From: Kosakonia sp. SMBL-WEM22
Lineage (GTDB): Bacteria > Pseudomonadota > Gammaproteobacteria > Enterobacterales > Enterobacteriaceae
Direction of reading: 5' to 3'
NCBI RefSeq assembly: GCF_014490785.1
Contig: NZ_CP051488.1
Coordinates: 2,356,001 to 2,420,000 of the forward strand
Length of the DNA: 64,000 nucleotides
The position numbers and the translations under genes are program-made. Shown one piece after another: positions 45,071 to 53,997 of the stretch. Under the pieces are notes generated by a model that ran no database searches, was not told the DNA's origin, and was given only the letters and a program-made list of their open reading frames with translations. The first letter of the stretch is position 1, and every line of letters begins with the position of its first letter.

Positions 45071-45109
45071 CACACAGTTATGAACTCAAACTGAGTTCAT
45101 AACTGTGTG
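45071..45109. repeat. 18-bp perfect inverted repeat with 3-base loop
   Basis: CACACAGTTATGAACTCA (45071-45088), AAC, TGAGTTCATAACTGTGTG (45092-45109). The arms are perfectly complementary, far longer than chance and AT-rich, with only ATTTTG downstream as a weak T tract. It may be a terminator, a recombination or operator site, or a remnant of a mobile element. Confidence 0.8.
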
Positions 45110-45417
45110 ATTTTGATTGTTTCATGAATAAAGTTATTTTAATAAAGGATATTGCAAAATTTTTTGATTATAGATTTAGTTATGTAGCACCCGTAAACCC
45201 AGAATAGTTAAATTAGATATTTGGATCCATCCAGACTCTCTGTTATCTCAAACCTCTCGCTGCGGCCGTATTGTTCCCTGCTCTGCCCGTATCCGGTCGG
45301 CAATACATCAAACCTCATCTCAGCCAACGAGTTGCGCGTTCCCTATTTCATGGGCATCAAATCTGCTTCTCTTGGCAAAAACCTCTTCACCGTTATTGTG
45401 AAAAGCTTCCACTATTA

Positions 45418-45447
45418 AAAAGCCGGGAGGATCCCCGGCTCTTTTTT
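45418..45447. terminator. terminator after terF
   Basis: AGCCGGG-AGGATC-CCCGGCT with A/T runs on both flanks can act in both directions. It lies nine bases beyond the terF stop. Confidence 0.85.
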
Positions 45448-45455
45448 GCGTATCG

Positions 45456-46703
45456 TTAGAGGATCCTCAACTTTTTGGCCTCATCGATCCAGGGTCTGAA
45501 CTCTTCCAGCAAGTTGTCATAGAGTTTTTCGTCACTCATGGTGCCGAAATCATCCATCGCAAAGAAATCGGTGTTATCTACCCGGCGATCGGTAAAGTCA
45601 TCAAGATTTTCGAGAATGCCATAGTTCGAACCGCCGAGGCCGACAAACTTCCAGAAGATCGGGTAGTTTGCGGAGCGACGAATCGCCTCTTTAATCTCGC
45701 GCGTTTTGCTGATGCCGCCATCGGTAATGAATACCACGTAAACCGGCAGTTTGGTCTCTTTGAAGTAGTCGATGATCTCTTCCATCACCGGTGGCTCATT
45801 ATTCACACCGCCCAGCCCTGGCAGGATCTCAAACATTGAGCGCTTACCGTTCTTACGTATTGTCTCGATGTAATCGTCAAGATTATCCAGCGTAACATTC
45901 GGATATTTTTTATGTTTTTTGCCGAAGGCCCATAGATCCATCTCGCCATCATCATCGAACTGGGCGGCAAGCACTGCGATACGATCGAGTACCGCCTGAA
46001 CATTACCTTTATGAAATTGCCCGCTCATCGAGCCGGAAGCATCCAGAACAAACGCAACGCTTGCCTGCAGCGTATCCAGCTTATTCTTTGTCAGGCTGAC
46101 CGTGGCTTTCTTTGCCAGGCTAACCAGACGCGGCGATTTATTTTCCAGCTTTTTCTCCAGGCTGATGCGCACAGGTGCCGCCGTTGAAGACTCTGTGGCC
46201 GGTTGGGCAACATCCACGCCATAGCTGATGGCTAACGGTTCAAGCCCGCCGTTGAACCCCTGCCCCATTGCACGTAATTTCCAGGCACCATTGTGGCGAT
46301 AGACTTCAGCCAGGATCATCGCTTTTTCGCTGCGCCCTGCGGTCTCAATCTGAAAATCGGCAATCCCCTGCGCTGCGATACTTAGCTGGCTCAGTGCATC
46401 AATGCTTTCGCTACCGTCGATGACTACCGTGATGGCAATCTTGCTGACGCTGGCGGGAACCCGATCGAGCGCAATGGTTACGCTGGATTGCTGCTGCCCA
46501 AGCGCCAGTTTGACCGCGCCCTCCGCAGAGGCGAGATTATTGAAGAAGATAAAGTCAGCATCGCCACTCACTTTTCCCTCGGCATTGAGCATAAACAGAC
46601 AGGTATCGACTTCGCTCTTAAACCCTGCCTTCCCCGTGTAATTGAGGTTCAAGGTAATGACATTCTCAGCCAAAGGCGTGTTTTGTCCCGGTTGTAATCT
46701 CAT
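45456..46703 (-). CDS. terF: TerF: TerD domain fused to a von Willebrand A domain
   Basis: A 415-residue cytoplasmic protein, last of terZABCDEF. Residues 1-165 form a TerD-like domain (YTGKAGFKSEVD, GDADFIFFNNL, MGQGFNGGLEPLAISYGVDV). A vWA domain follows at about 215-400, with MIDAS residues in FVLDASGSMSG and a second metal segment VFITDGGISK. TerF is thought to couple the Ca-binding Ter complex to metal-dependent protein binding. ATG at 46703 is preferred over a TTG six codons earlier. Confidence 0.93.
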   Translation of the reverse strand: MRLQPGQNTPLAENVITLNLNYTGKAGFKSEVDTCLFMLNAEGKVSGDADFIFFNNLASAEGAVKLALGQQQSSVTIALDRVPASVSKIAITVVIDGSESIDALSQLSIAAQGIADFQIETAGRSEKAMILAEVYRHNGAWKLRAMGQGFNGGLEPLAISYGVDVAQPATESSTAAPVRISLEKKLENKSPRLVSLAKKATVSLTKNKLDTLQASVAFVLDASGSMSGQFHKGNVQAVLDRIAVLAAQFDDDGEMDLWAFGKKHKKYPNVTLDNLDDYIETIRKNGKRSMFEILPGLGGVNNEPPVMEEIIDYFKETKLPVYVVFITDGGISKTREIKEAIRRSANYPIFWKFVGLGGSNYGILENLDDFTDRRVDNTDFFAMDDFGTMSDEKLYDNLLEEFRPWIDEAKKLRIL

Positions 46704-46870
46704 AGGTGTTGTCCTTATCAATAACCCTGCGCCCTGCCCTCAGACATGCGGCGTGCCTGAAGCGCTGAGCGGATTCATCTCTTTTTCATCAACATGATAG
46801 TGATAGTGCGGCAGTCACACCGCCACAAAACAATATAAACGCGGCGACGATTTAAATATAAGAAACAAAT

Positions 46871-46901
46871 AAAAACCCCGGCTTATGCTCCGGGGTTTTT
46901 T
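46871..46901. terminator. terminator after terE
   Basis: AACCCCGG-N8-CCGGGGTT with A and T runs on both sides. It lies between terE and terF, so terF expression may depend on read-through or its own promoter. Confidence 0.85.
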
Positions 46902-46914
46902 ATTTTTATATCGT

Positions 46915-47490
46915 TTAGATATTAACGCCGTGTTGAGAGGCAAGCGCAGCCAGACCGCCCGCGAAGCCCTGCCCAACGGCTTTGAATTTCCACTCTGCGC
47001 CGTGGCGATAGAGTTCGCCGAAGATCATCGCTGTTTCAGTAGACGCATCTTCAGAGAGATCAAAGCGAGCAATTTCAGTGCCGTTGTCGTTGTTATAAAC
47101 GCGCATGAAGCTGTTGCTCACCATACCGAAGTTCTGTTTACGCGCTTCGGCTTCATAGATGGTGACTGCGAACACCAGTTTTTTGATGTCGGCAGAGACT
47201 TTAGTCAGATCGATTTTGACCTGCTCATCGTCGCCGTCGCCTTCGCCGGTACGGTTGTCACCCTGGTGCTCGACTGCGCCGTCAGGGCTGGTTTTGTTAT
47301 TAAAGAAGATGAAATGGGCGTCTGACAGCACTTTACCGTCATCGCCTACTGCGAATACGGAGGCATCCAGGTCAAAACCCTGACCGTCAGTTACACGTGC
47401 ATCCCAACCCAGACCAACCATGGCGATATTCATGGTAGGTGCTTCTTTAGTCAGAGATACGTTACCGCCTTTAACGAGAGAAACTGCCAT
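46915..47490 (-). CDS. terE: TerE, TerD-family Ca-binding protein
   Basis: A 191-residue protein nearly identical to E. coli plasmid and pathogenicity-island TerE. The Ca-binding acidic loop GDNRTGEGDGDDE and FDLDASVFAV are intact. TerD-family proteins bind calcium and associate with TerC at the membrane in tellurite and stress responses. It is separated from terD by 55 bases, and a ribosome site (GCAGGAG) precedes it. Confidence 0.96.
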   Translation of the reverse strand: MAVSLVKGGNVSLTKEAPTMNIAMVGLGWDARVTDGQGFDLDASVFAVGDDGKVLSDAHFIFFNNKTSPDGAVEHQGDNRTGEGDGDDEQVKIDLTKVSADIKKLVFAVTIYEAEARKQNFGMVSNSFMRVYNNDNGTEIARFDLSEDASTETAMIFGELYRHGAEWKFKAVGQGFAGGLAALASQHGVNI

Positions 47491-47545
47491 TTTTAGCTCC
47501 TGCTAACAGTTGTGTTTGGGCTGACTCGTCAGCCCATGTTTGAGA

Positions 47546-48124
47546 TCAAGATGCGTTGATGCCGTACTGCGCACAAACGGATGCCAGACCACCAGCATAA
47601 CCCTGACCGACCGCGCGGAATTTCCACTCGCCATTGTGGCGGTAGAGTTCGCCAAACAGCATTGCGGTTTCAGTTGAGGCATCTTCGGTCAGGTCGTAGC
47701 GGGCCACTTCGGTCTGGTTATCATCATTAACCAGACGAATGAACGCGCCGGAAACCTGCCCGAAGCTCTGGCGACGCGCTTGCGCGTCATGGATGGTCAC
47801 CACGAAGATGATTTTGTCGACGTCAGACGGCACGGCGTCCAGTTTGATTTTCAGGGATTCATCATCACCATCACCTTCACCGGTACGGTTATCACCGGTA
47901 TGGGTTACGGAGCCGTCAGAAGAGGTTAAGTTGTTATAAAAAATGAAATCGGCGTCACCGCGCACTTTTCCATTAGCGGCCAGCAGAAAGGCTGACGCAT
48001 CCAGGTCAAAGTCCTGACCATCGGTCGAGCGCGCATCCCAGCCAAGGCCCACCAGGACATTTTTCATTGACGGTGCGGCTTTACTCAGGGAGACGTTCCC
48101 ACCTTTGGAAAGAGAAACACTCAT
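47546..48124 (-). CDS. terD: TerD, Ca-binding stress protein
   Basis: A 192-residue paralogue of TerE (GDNRTGEGDGDDES, FDLDASAFLLA, AVGQGYAGGLASV). TerD is required for high-level tellurite resistance and phage inhibition in known ter loci. ATG at 48124 (MSVSLSKGGNVSL) is chosen over a start five codons upstream by comparison with the family and by the AGAGGT preceding it. Confidence 0.96.
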   Translation of the reverse strand: MSVSLSKGGNVSLSKAAPSMKNVLVGLGWDARSTDGQDFDLDASAFLLAANGKVRGDADFIFYNNLTSSDGSVTHTGDNRTGEGDGDDESLKIKLDAVPSDVDKIIFVVTIHDAQARRQSFGQVSGAFIRLVNDDNQTEVARYDLTEDASTETAMLFGELYRHNGEWKFRAVGQGYAGGLASVCAQYGINAS

Positions 48125-48172
48125 AAAATAACCTCTCAAATTGTTGTGGATTTAGCGTAATACGTGAGGGGA

Positions 48173-49213
48173 TTAGCTCCCCTTTTCCTCTGAATCGGGT
48201 TTCGCCGGGAACATCACGCTGGCGATAATCCCCAGCGCCAACACACCCAGTACAACATACAGGCTGGTCGTCGCCGAAATGCTATAGCCGTGGTGCCAGA
48301 TGTGGTCGGTGGCATTGAGGCCAAGCTTCACAGCGATAAAGAACAGCAGAACGATAACCGCCTTCTCCAGATGAACCAGGTACTGCTTCAGCGCTTCGAG
48401 AACGAAGTAGAGCGTACGCAGGCCGAGGATAGCAAACATCATGGCGCTATAAACAATCAGCGGTTCACGGCTAACAGCAATAATGGCCGGGACAGAGTCG
48501 AATGCAAACATAACATCCGAAAGTTCAACGACGGCCACACACAGGAACAGCGGCGTTGCATACAGGGCGGCTTTCTTACCGCGGCCGATGGTGACATCAC
48601 TGTTTTCTGGTTTTGCCAGTTCCGCATCCACCTCCTTCTGATTAAGCAGGAAGGCATGACCCTTCAGCTTTGGCCAGATCGGGAAGAAGCGTTTCACCAT
48701 GCGGTACGCCAGATGCTGGGAGTAGTCCTCAATTTCATCATCGTCGTCGCCGCTTTTCAGCATCATCACCGCAGTCCAGGCCACAATAATGGCGAAAACC
48801 ACTTCAACGTATGGACCAAGGCTCAGCAGGCTGGTACCAATCGCAACGAAAATACCCCTGAACACGATGGCACCAATCACACCCCAGTAGAGCACGCGGT
48901 GACGATAACGATCCGGCACGGCGAACCAGGAGAAGATGGCCATCATAACGAACAGGTTATCGACAGAGAGTACTTTCTCCAGCGCGTAACCGGTTACAAA
49001 CAGGCTGGCGACTTCCGCGCCGTGATGAATATAGAGGAAACCGGCAAATGCCATCGCAACCGCAACCCAAAAGAGCGACCAGAGCGCGGCACTCTTCAGG
49101 GATATTGGCTTGTCGTCACGGTGCATAAACAAGTCAATAAAGATGGCACCGACTGAGAGCGCGATAAAAACAATAACTGTTTCAGTCGGAAAACCGATGT
49201 GTGTTGAAACCAT
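48173..49213 (-). CDS. terC: TerC integral membrane protein
   Basis: A 346-residue inner-membrane protein with about nine helices, the same length as known TerC. Family signatures are VLSVDNLFVMMAIFSWF and VVELSDVMFAFDSVPAIIAV, whose acidic residues lie within membrane segments. TerC is proposed to be the membrane hub that binds TerB and other Ter proteins, and relatives export manganese. Confidence 0.96.
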   Translation of the reverse strand: MVSTHIGFPTETVIVFIALSVGAIFIDLFMHRDDKPISLKSAALWSLFWVAVAMAFAGFLYIHHGAEVASLFVTGYALEKVLSVDNLFVMMAIFSWFAVPDRYRHRVLYWGVIGAIVFRGIFVAIGTSLLSLGPYVEVVFAIIVAWTAVMMLKSGDDDDEIEDYSQHLAYRMVKRFFPIWPKLKGHAFLLNQKEVDAELAKPENSDVTIGRGKKAALYATPLFLCVAVVELSDVMFAFDSVPAIIAVSREPLIVYSAMMFAILGLRTLYFVLEALKQYLVHLEKAVIVLLFFIAVKLGLNATDHIWHHGYSISATTSLYVVLGVLALGIIASVMFPAKPDSEEKGS

Positions 49214-49235
49214 AATTTACCCTTTGGGATGCAGA

Positions 49236-49691
49236 TCAGAGGCCAAATTCAGCCGGGTCGAAGCCCAGCGCGAGAGCAATTTCGCGCACGGCAGTTTTCT
49301 CATCCTGGTCAAAGTTGCCGTCACTCTTCGCAACGGCAATACCAACACGCAGAGCCAGCTGTGCTGCTTCCGGTTGATCTTTTAACGCCAGGATGTATTT
49401 CATGGTTTCGCCTTTACCGATTTCGATATCGAAATCAAAGCTCGAGACCAGTTTGTTAAAGAACTCGATCACCTCATTGGTATCGAAGACCTTAAGTTCT
49501 TCGGAAGAGCGCAGAAAGCCCATCATCTTCTGCTTCTCTTCAGCGCTCACGCCATCGCTGGAGACGGCAATTCGCGCGCAGACCGCCACGGTACCCTGCA
49601 TAAATTTTTTGTTTTTGAAACGGCCAACTTGTCGGGTCAGTTCATCACGACTGGAGCTGATGGCACCTTTTACTTTGTCAAAAAAACTCAT
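49236..49691 (-). CDS. terB: TerB
   Basis: A 151-residue helical cytoplasmic protein matching KlaTeB/TerB (MSFFDKVKGAISSSRDELT at the start, GNFDQDEKTAVREIALALG near the end). TerB has conserved acidic metal-binding clusters and binds TerC on the inner face of the membrane. The frame extends upstream antisense to terA; the ATG at 49691 with AAAGGAAACC is the right start. Confidence 0.95.
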   Translation of the reverse strand: MSFFDKVKGAISSSRDELTRQVGRFKNKKFMQGTVAVCARIAVSSDGVSAEEKQKMMGFLRSSEELKVFDTNEVIEFFNKLVSSFDFDIEIGKGETMKYILALKDQPEAAQLALRVGIAVAKSDGNFDQDEKTAVREIALALGFDPAEFGL

Positions 49692-49713
49692 AGTGGTTTC
49701 CTTTGTTGCTGTG

Positions 49714-50886
49714 TTATTTAGAGCCGGCACTCCAGCGAAACCCCCAGCCAAATGCCCGGTCCATCTCGTCCTGGCCTTTGAAGTACTGGTTAATTCGCTC
49801 GACTTTGATGGCACCATTTTCGTTTACCAGCCTGGCGATGGCGCACAGTGTGCGACGGTTTTCACCTTCGGTAAGACGCGTCTCAATAGGCGGTTGATCG
49901 GGCATATGAATCGTGACAACACCGTCCGTCTTATCCCAGCTCGGCACGCCCTGGTAGATGAAAGCGTAGATCAGGACTTCGCGGATCTGCTTCCATTCAC
50001 GACCATTAATGTGTAACCACTCGCCATCCGACACTTCACCGGTACGATCGTCGCCCTGCAGCTGAACATAGGGCTCGCCGTGATAATTCCCGAACGCGTT
50101 ACCGAGCGCCTGGATAACCGATTTATAGCCATCCTGCAGTTCAACAAACGCGCCAAGATCCAGATCGATGCCCTTCGCGCCAAAAATCCCGGCGAGGCCC
50201 GATTTTCCGTTGCCGCGGTGCCAGTTGAGGTTAATGCGGATCTCGCCAAAGTTGTCCCGTTTAGTCAGGCTGATCGCCGGTTTCTCTTTGGTGAGCGACA
50301 CTTTGCTCAGGCTGATTTTGCTCTCTTTTGGCGGAGCCGGCGGAGCGACCGGAGGCACGGGTGGCGGTGAAACAGGTGCAGGCGCAGGATCGTCGGCGAT
50401 GTCGACACCGAAATGCTCTGCCAGCGGTTTCAGGCCGCCGTTAAAACCCTGCGCAACGAAGCGGAATTTCCACTCATCGTTACGGCGATAGAACTCGCCC
50501 AGAATCAGCGCGGCTTCCTGACGTCCGGTTATATCCACAACGCCGCTCACCAGGCTGGTTGCGCCCTGCTCTACATCGATACTCAGCGTGCGCAGACCAG
50601 CAACCGTCTGCCCGCCGTCACAGGTCACGGTAAAAGCGACCTTCTGCACATCAGGCTTCAGGCGGTTAAGGGCGACAGTAAAGGTTGAATACTGACCTTC
50701 GCTGGCGAGAGTGATTGAGCCATCGTCGTTGCGCGTCTGGCCGTAGAAGACCATATCCGCATCGCCCTGCACTTTGCCGCTGGCATAGAGGCGAAATGCT
50801 GAAGCATCAACCGGGCCGCCAGAGGTGACCCGAACCCGAAGCTCTTGTGCTGGAACGGGGGCATTGCCCCCTGGCGTCAGGTTCAT
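49714..50886 (-). CDS. terA: TerA
   Basis: A 390-residue protein. The N-terminal TerD-like domain ends in FVAQGFNGGLKPLAEHFGVD (about 146-165). A proline-rich linker (about 170-190) and a second beta-rich domain (about 200-385) with GDDRTGEVSDGEWL follow. Its start overlaps the terZ stop by one base (TAATG). It is part of the TerZABCDEF membrane-associated complex. Confidence 0.94.
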   Translation of the reverse strand: MNLTPGGNAPVPAQELRVRVTSGGPVDASAFRLYASGKVQGDADMVFYGQTRNDDGSITLASEGQYSTFTVALNRLKPDVQKVAFTVTCDGGQTVAGLRTLSIDVEQGATSLVSGVVDITGRQEAALILGEFYRRNDEWKFRFVAQGFNGGLKPLAEHFGVDIADDPAPAPVSPPPVPPVAPPAPPKESKISLSKVSLTKEKPAISLTKRDNFGEIRINLNWHRGNGKSGLAGIFGAKGIDLDLGAFVELQDGYKSVIQALGNAFGNYHGEPYVQLQGDDRTGEVSDGEWLHINGREWKQIREVLIYAFIYQGVPSWDKTDGVVTIHMPDQPPIETRLTEGENRRTLCAIARLVNENGAIKVERINQYFKGQDEMDRAFGWGFRWSAGSK

Positions 50887-51467
50887 TAGCGTACGACCGT
50901 TGCGACGATATCGGCATGCATATCGTCAATGGTGCGACCACGGCAGGGGTGACCATGGGCCGTAAAGTCCCAGTTCCCGCCGTTACGGCGCAGCGAAGAG
51001 ATAACAATACCGGTGTGGGAGCCCTGCTCGGTCAGTTTGTAGCGCGCCAGCTCTTTACGAGACTGGTCGACCACGCGGCAGAAGGCATTTTCAACATCAT
51101 TGAAGGTCTGACCACGGAAGCTGTTGACCGTAAAAGCGAGATATTCAACGTTAGCGGGTAATTGGGTGAGATTAACGGTAATGACTTCATCATCGCCCTC
51201 GCCTTCACCAGTGAGGTTGTCACCGCTGTGGACGACAGAGCCGCAGCTGGAGGTCAGCTTGCGAAACCAGATGGTGTCAATAGTATTGCCAGAGCTGTCC
51301 ATTAATACGCAGCCGGCATCAAGGTCGATAGAGTCGCCGCCGCTAAACAGCCCGCCGAACAGGCCCTTTTTCTTAATTGGATCCCAACCGAGACCAAACT
51401 GAAGCTGACTTAATGCCGAGGATTGTTTGCTGAGTGATACCGTCTGGTTCTTTGTTAATGAAACCAT
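50886..51467 (-). CDS. terZ: TerZ
   Basis: A 193-residue TerD-family protein, first of the leftward operon. GLGWDPIKKKGLFGGLF precedes IDLDAGCVLMD, and the calcium loop is GDNLTGEGEGDDE. It is preceded by AAGGAAAAAGAG and a divergent promoter region with palindromic operators. Confidence 0.95.
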   Translation of the reverse strand: MVSLTKNQTVSLSKQSSALSQLQFGLGWDPIKKKGLFGGLFSGGDSIDLDAGCVLMDSSGNTIDTIWFRKLTSSCGSVVHSGDNLTGEGEGDDEVITVNLTQLPANVEYLAFTVNSFRGQTFNDVENAFCRVVDQSRKELARYKLTEQGSHTGIVISSLRRNGGNWDFTAHGHPCRGRTIDDMHADIVATVVR

Positions 51468-51786
51468 CTCTTTTTCCTTAAGCTGGTAATGGTCATGACA
51501 ATCAAAAGTAGGCTAACCGCGAACGAAAAAAATCATATCATGATGAAGTTCTCTGACAAGGTAAATATTGGTAGGTTTTGGCAAAAAGGCAAATTTCCCG
51601 CCCTGAAAATATCGCGCTTTCACTACTTAAAATATTGAAAAATATATTTATATTCTAATTTGATTTTTTTTGAAAAAACCAACGTGCCGTCAGTTTTACT
51701 CATCATATTATGATTGACATGCTCCGGTGACATTCTTAGACTCACCCAACACTGCTTGCCGTATGCTTTTTCGGGTAATAAAAAAT
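51468..51786. promoter_or_regulatory. divergent ter promoter region with two palindromic operators
   Basis: Rightward: -35 TTGACA (51714-51719), 17-base spacer, -10 TAGACT (51737-51742); the perfect palindrome ATCATA-T-TATGAT (51702-51714) abuts the -35. Leftward: -35 TTGTCA (51554-51559, minus), 16-base spacer, -10 TATGAT (51532-51537, minus), lying within ATCATATCATGAT (51532-51544). A third short palindrome, GTCATGAC, is at 51492-51499. One repressor bound at both sites would silence both operons; TerW, encoded in the island, is the obvious candidate. Confidence 0.65.
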
Positions 51787-52845
51787 ATGAATAACAAAAT
51801 TTGGCTCATGGAAGGTTTGTCATCCCAAAAAGATCTCATCCAGGGGATTAAAAGCTTCGCCGATACGCATCATCTTTCGTTGACCGTGTACGCCTCACAC
51901 CGTCATGAGCGCAATGAAATCTTATCCGTTGCGGATTATGCGCTGCTCGAACCACAGGAGGCGGATGAACGGCTTCAGTTCATCACTGACATCGTGGCAA
52001 CGCACGGCATTCACCATATTCACGCTGGCCGAAATACCCTGTGGTTTGAAGAGAACCGCGCTGCTATTGAGGCCACCGGCGTGTCGCTGACTACCGGAGC
52101 CACCAGCGCAAACTGGCTTTCCTTAGCGGAAGATAAAGTCGCTTTTGCCGGGCTGATGCAGCAACACGCGCTGCCGGTCGTCCCCTCCTGGCGCGTTAAT
52201 TCCGTAAGCGAACTGCAAAGCTATCTCGCTTCGCCCCCCTTCTCTGACAGCCCTGTTTGCGTTAAGCCTGTAACCGGCATTTATGGCATGGGTTTTTGGC
52301 GGTTTGATGACACTGCGTCGGCGATGGATCTCTTTAATCATCCCGAAAATCGCCTCGTTAACCCGCAGCAATATCTTGCTGCGCTTGCCACAGCGGAGTC
52401 ATTTAAACCCCTGGTATTGATGCCCTACCTGCCCGGCCCGGAATACTCTGTTGATATTTTAGCCGACAACGGCGAAGTTCTTGCCGCGGTGGGCCGCAGA
52501 AAAGAGGGCGCGATTCAATATCTGGTTAACGAAGGTGCCGCTTTCGAGCTTGCCTGTAATTGTGCCCGCGCGATGAACGCAGACGGGCTGGTTAACGTGC
52601 AGACACGCAACAATCATCAGGGAACGCCGCTTTTGCTGGAGATCAACATGCGCCCTTCCGGCGGTATAGGCTATACCCAACATAGCGGCGTCAACTTACC
52701 GGGCTTGTTTGCGGCTTATAAGCTTGGTCTGCTGACAAAAGATGAGATCACGACGCGCGCAGCCTCCTCTTTCGCAGCCGTTGCGGTCAGAGCCGTAACG
52801 GACGTTCTGCTCTATCCGCAGACCCTCTCTAACCGACTAAACTAA
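51787..52845 (+). CDS. ter-associated ATP-grasp enzyme
   Basis: A 352-residue cytoplasmic enzyme of the ATP-grasp (carbamoyl-phosphate synthase-like) superfamily. It has an N-terminal Rossmann-like part (residues 1-100), a Lys/Gly-rich nucleotide loop near KPVTGIYGMGFWRF, and the metal-binding carboxylates in LLEINMRPSGGIGYTQ. ATP-grasp enzymes join a carboxylate to an amine or similar nucleophile. It opens the rightward operon; with two PRTases and an aldolase it is predicted to build a nucleoside-like metabolite. ATG at 51787 is chosen; the ribosome site is weak. Confidence 0.85.
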   Translation: MNNKIWLMEGLSSQKDLIQGIKSFADTHHLSLTVYASHRHERNEILSVADYALLEPQEADERLQFITDIVATHGIHHIHAGRNTLWFEENRAAIEATGVSLTTGATSANWLSLAEDKVAFAGLMQQHALPVVPSWRVNSVSELQSYLASPPFSDSPVCVKPVTGIYGMGFWRFDDTASAMDLFNHPENRLVNPQQYLAALATAESFKPLVLMPYLPGPEYSVDILADNGEVLAAVGRRKEGAIQYLVNEGAAFELACNCARAMNADGLVNVQTRNNHQGTPLLLEINMRPSGGIGYTQHSGVNLPGLFAAYKLGLLTKDEITTRAASSFAAVAVRAVTDVLLYPQTLSNRLN

Positions 52846-52854
52846 GGCTGAATT

Positions 52855-53997
52855 ATGTCTTTCGTGCCTGAAGATGCACTGTATCGCCGTACGCTCTCCT
52901 GCGGCATTATCCAGGTGACGCGAAGCGAGGGAGAGATCGCGCTGCAAAACCTGTTTGAAATTGCCGAGCGACGTAACCCTAAACGGGCGTTTCTCTTTGT
53001 CAGTAAAGTGCTTGGCCGCCATATTCCCGTATCGCCTGCCATTATGCGCCAGGCTTACAAACAGCTCGCCAGCCAGTTCCCGACCGATTTGCCAGGCCCT
53101 GTGCTGTTTATCGGTATGGCCGAGACTGCCGTGGGTCTGGGCGCTGGCGTGTTTGACGAATTGCGCCATACCTATAGAGAGTCGGTTTATCTCACCTCGA
53201 CCCGCCACCCTGTTGAGGGTGAACTGCTGTGCGAGTTTAAAGAAGAGCACAGCCATGCAACAGACCATCTGATCTACTGGCCGGGTGATGAAGAGATGCG
53301 CCGCCGGGTAAGGGACGCGCGTACGCTGGTAATGATTGATGACGAAGCGACAACCGGCAATACCTTTATCAACCTGCTGGCGGCGCTGCGTGAAACCGGC
53401 CACCTGCCACAACTGGAACAGGTGGTTGCCGTTACGCTGACCGACTGGAGCAACAGTGCCCTACCGGCGCGCTGCCCGCTGCCGGTAACGTCAGTCTCTC
53501 TGGTGAGCGGTGAATGGAGCTGGACCCCCTTTCCCGATGCGCCTGTACCGGTCATGCCTGCCGTTAACGTCACATCCCGTGGCGCGTGGGAGATCATCGG
53601 TAAACAGAGCTGGGGCCGTCTCGGGATGATCGCGCCGGCCGCCGACCTGGGTCGCGATATTCGCGTTGCACCGGGTGAACGCGTGCTGGTTCTCGGCAGC
53701 GGTGAGTTTGTCTGGGAGCCATTTTTGCTGGCCGAGCGTCTTGAAAAAGCCGGTGCGCAGGCATTGTACAGCTCCACGACCCGCTCGCCCATTGCCCTGG
53801 GTTTTGCCATCGAATCGGCTATCTCCTTTACCGACAACTATGGTCTCGGCATTGCTAATTTTGTCTATAACGTCGGCCACCAGCGGTTTGATCGCGTGCT
53901 GCTCTGCACCGAGACGGCGGCTGAAAGTATCGATCCCCAGTTGCTGAAGGTGCTGGCGGATGTTGCCCCTGTTGTTGAGGTTGTTACCTATGAATAA
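52855..53997 (+). CDS. ter-associated phosphoribosyltransferase with TRSP domain
   Basis: A 380-residue protein. The PRTase core (about 30-230) contains the PRPP-binding loop LVMIDDEATTGNTFINL. The C-terminal TRSP domain (about 250-380) includes VLVLGSGEFVWEPFLLAERL and YSSTTRSPI. It is predicted to transfer a phosphoribosyl group in the same pathway as its neighbours. It begins nine bases after the ATP-grasp stop and overlaps the HAD gene by eight bases. Confidence 0.83.
   Translation: MSFVPEDALYRRTLSCGIIQVTRSEGEIALQNLFEIAERRNPKRAFLFVSKVLGRHIPVSPAIMRQAYKQLASQFPTDLPGPVLFIGMAETAVGLGAGVFDELRHTYRESVYLTSTRHPVEGELLCEFKEEHSHATDHLIYWPGDEEMRRRVRDARTLVMIDDEATTGNTFINLLAALRETGHLPQLEQVVAVTLTDWSNSALPARCPLPVTSVSLVSGEWSWTPFPDAPVPVMPAVNVTSRGAWEIIGKQSWGRLGMIAPAADLGRDIRVAPGERVLVLGSGEFVWEPFLLAERLEKAGAQALYSSTTRSPIALGFAIESAISFTDNYGLGIANFVYNVGHQRFDRVLLCTETAAESIDPQLLKVLADVAPVVEVVTYE

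Larger units (their letters stand above)
44430..45417. other. 1-kb junction region without convincing genes
   Basis: Several short frames (44542-44778, 44697-44984 and 45221-45418 on the plus strand) overlap one another, lack ribosome sites and resemble nothing known. The left part has mixed composition and the right part (45000-45230) is very AT-rich. Notable elements are the CRP-like site at 44992-45007 and the 18-bp inverted repeat at 45071-45109. It is likely recombination debris between the GTPase locus and the ter island. Confidence 0.5.

Noticed and set aside
35552..45455. Intact insertion sequence or tRNA attachment site in the accessory region
   Set aside because: No transposase with terminal repeats and no tRNA-like sequence could be found; only integrase and AlpA fragments.
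49691..49817. Long N-terminal extension of TerB
   Set aside because: It would overlap terA antisense to nothing useful and departs from the TerB family start at MSFFDKVK.
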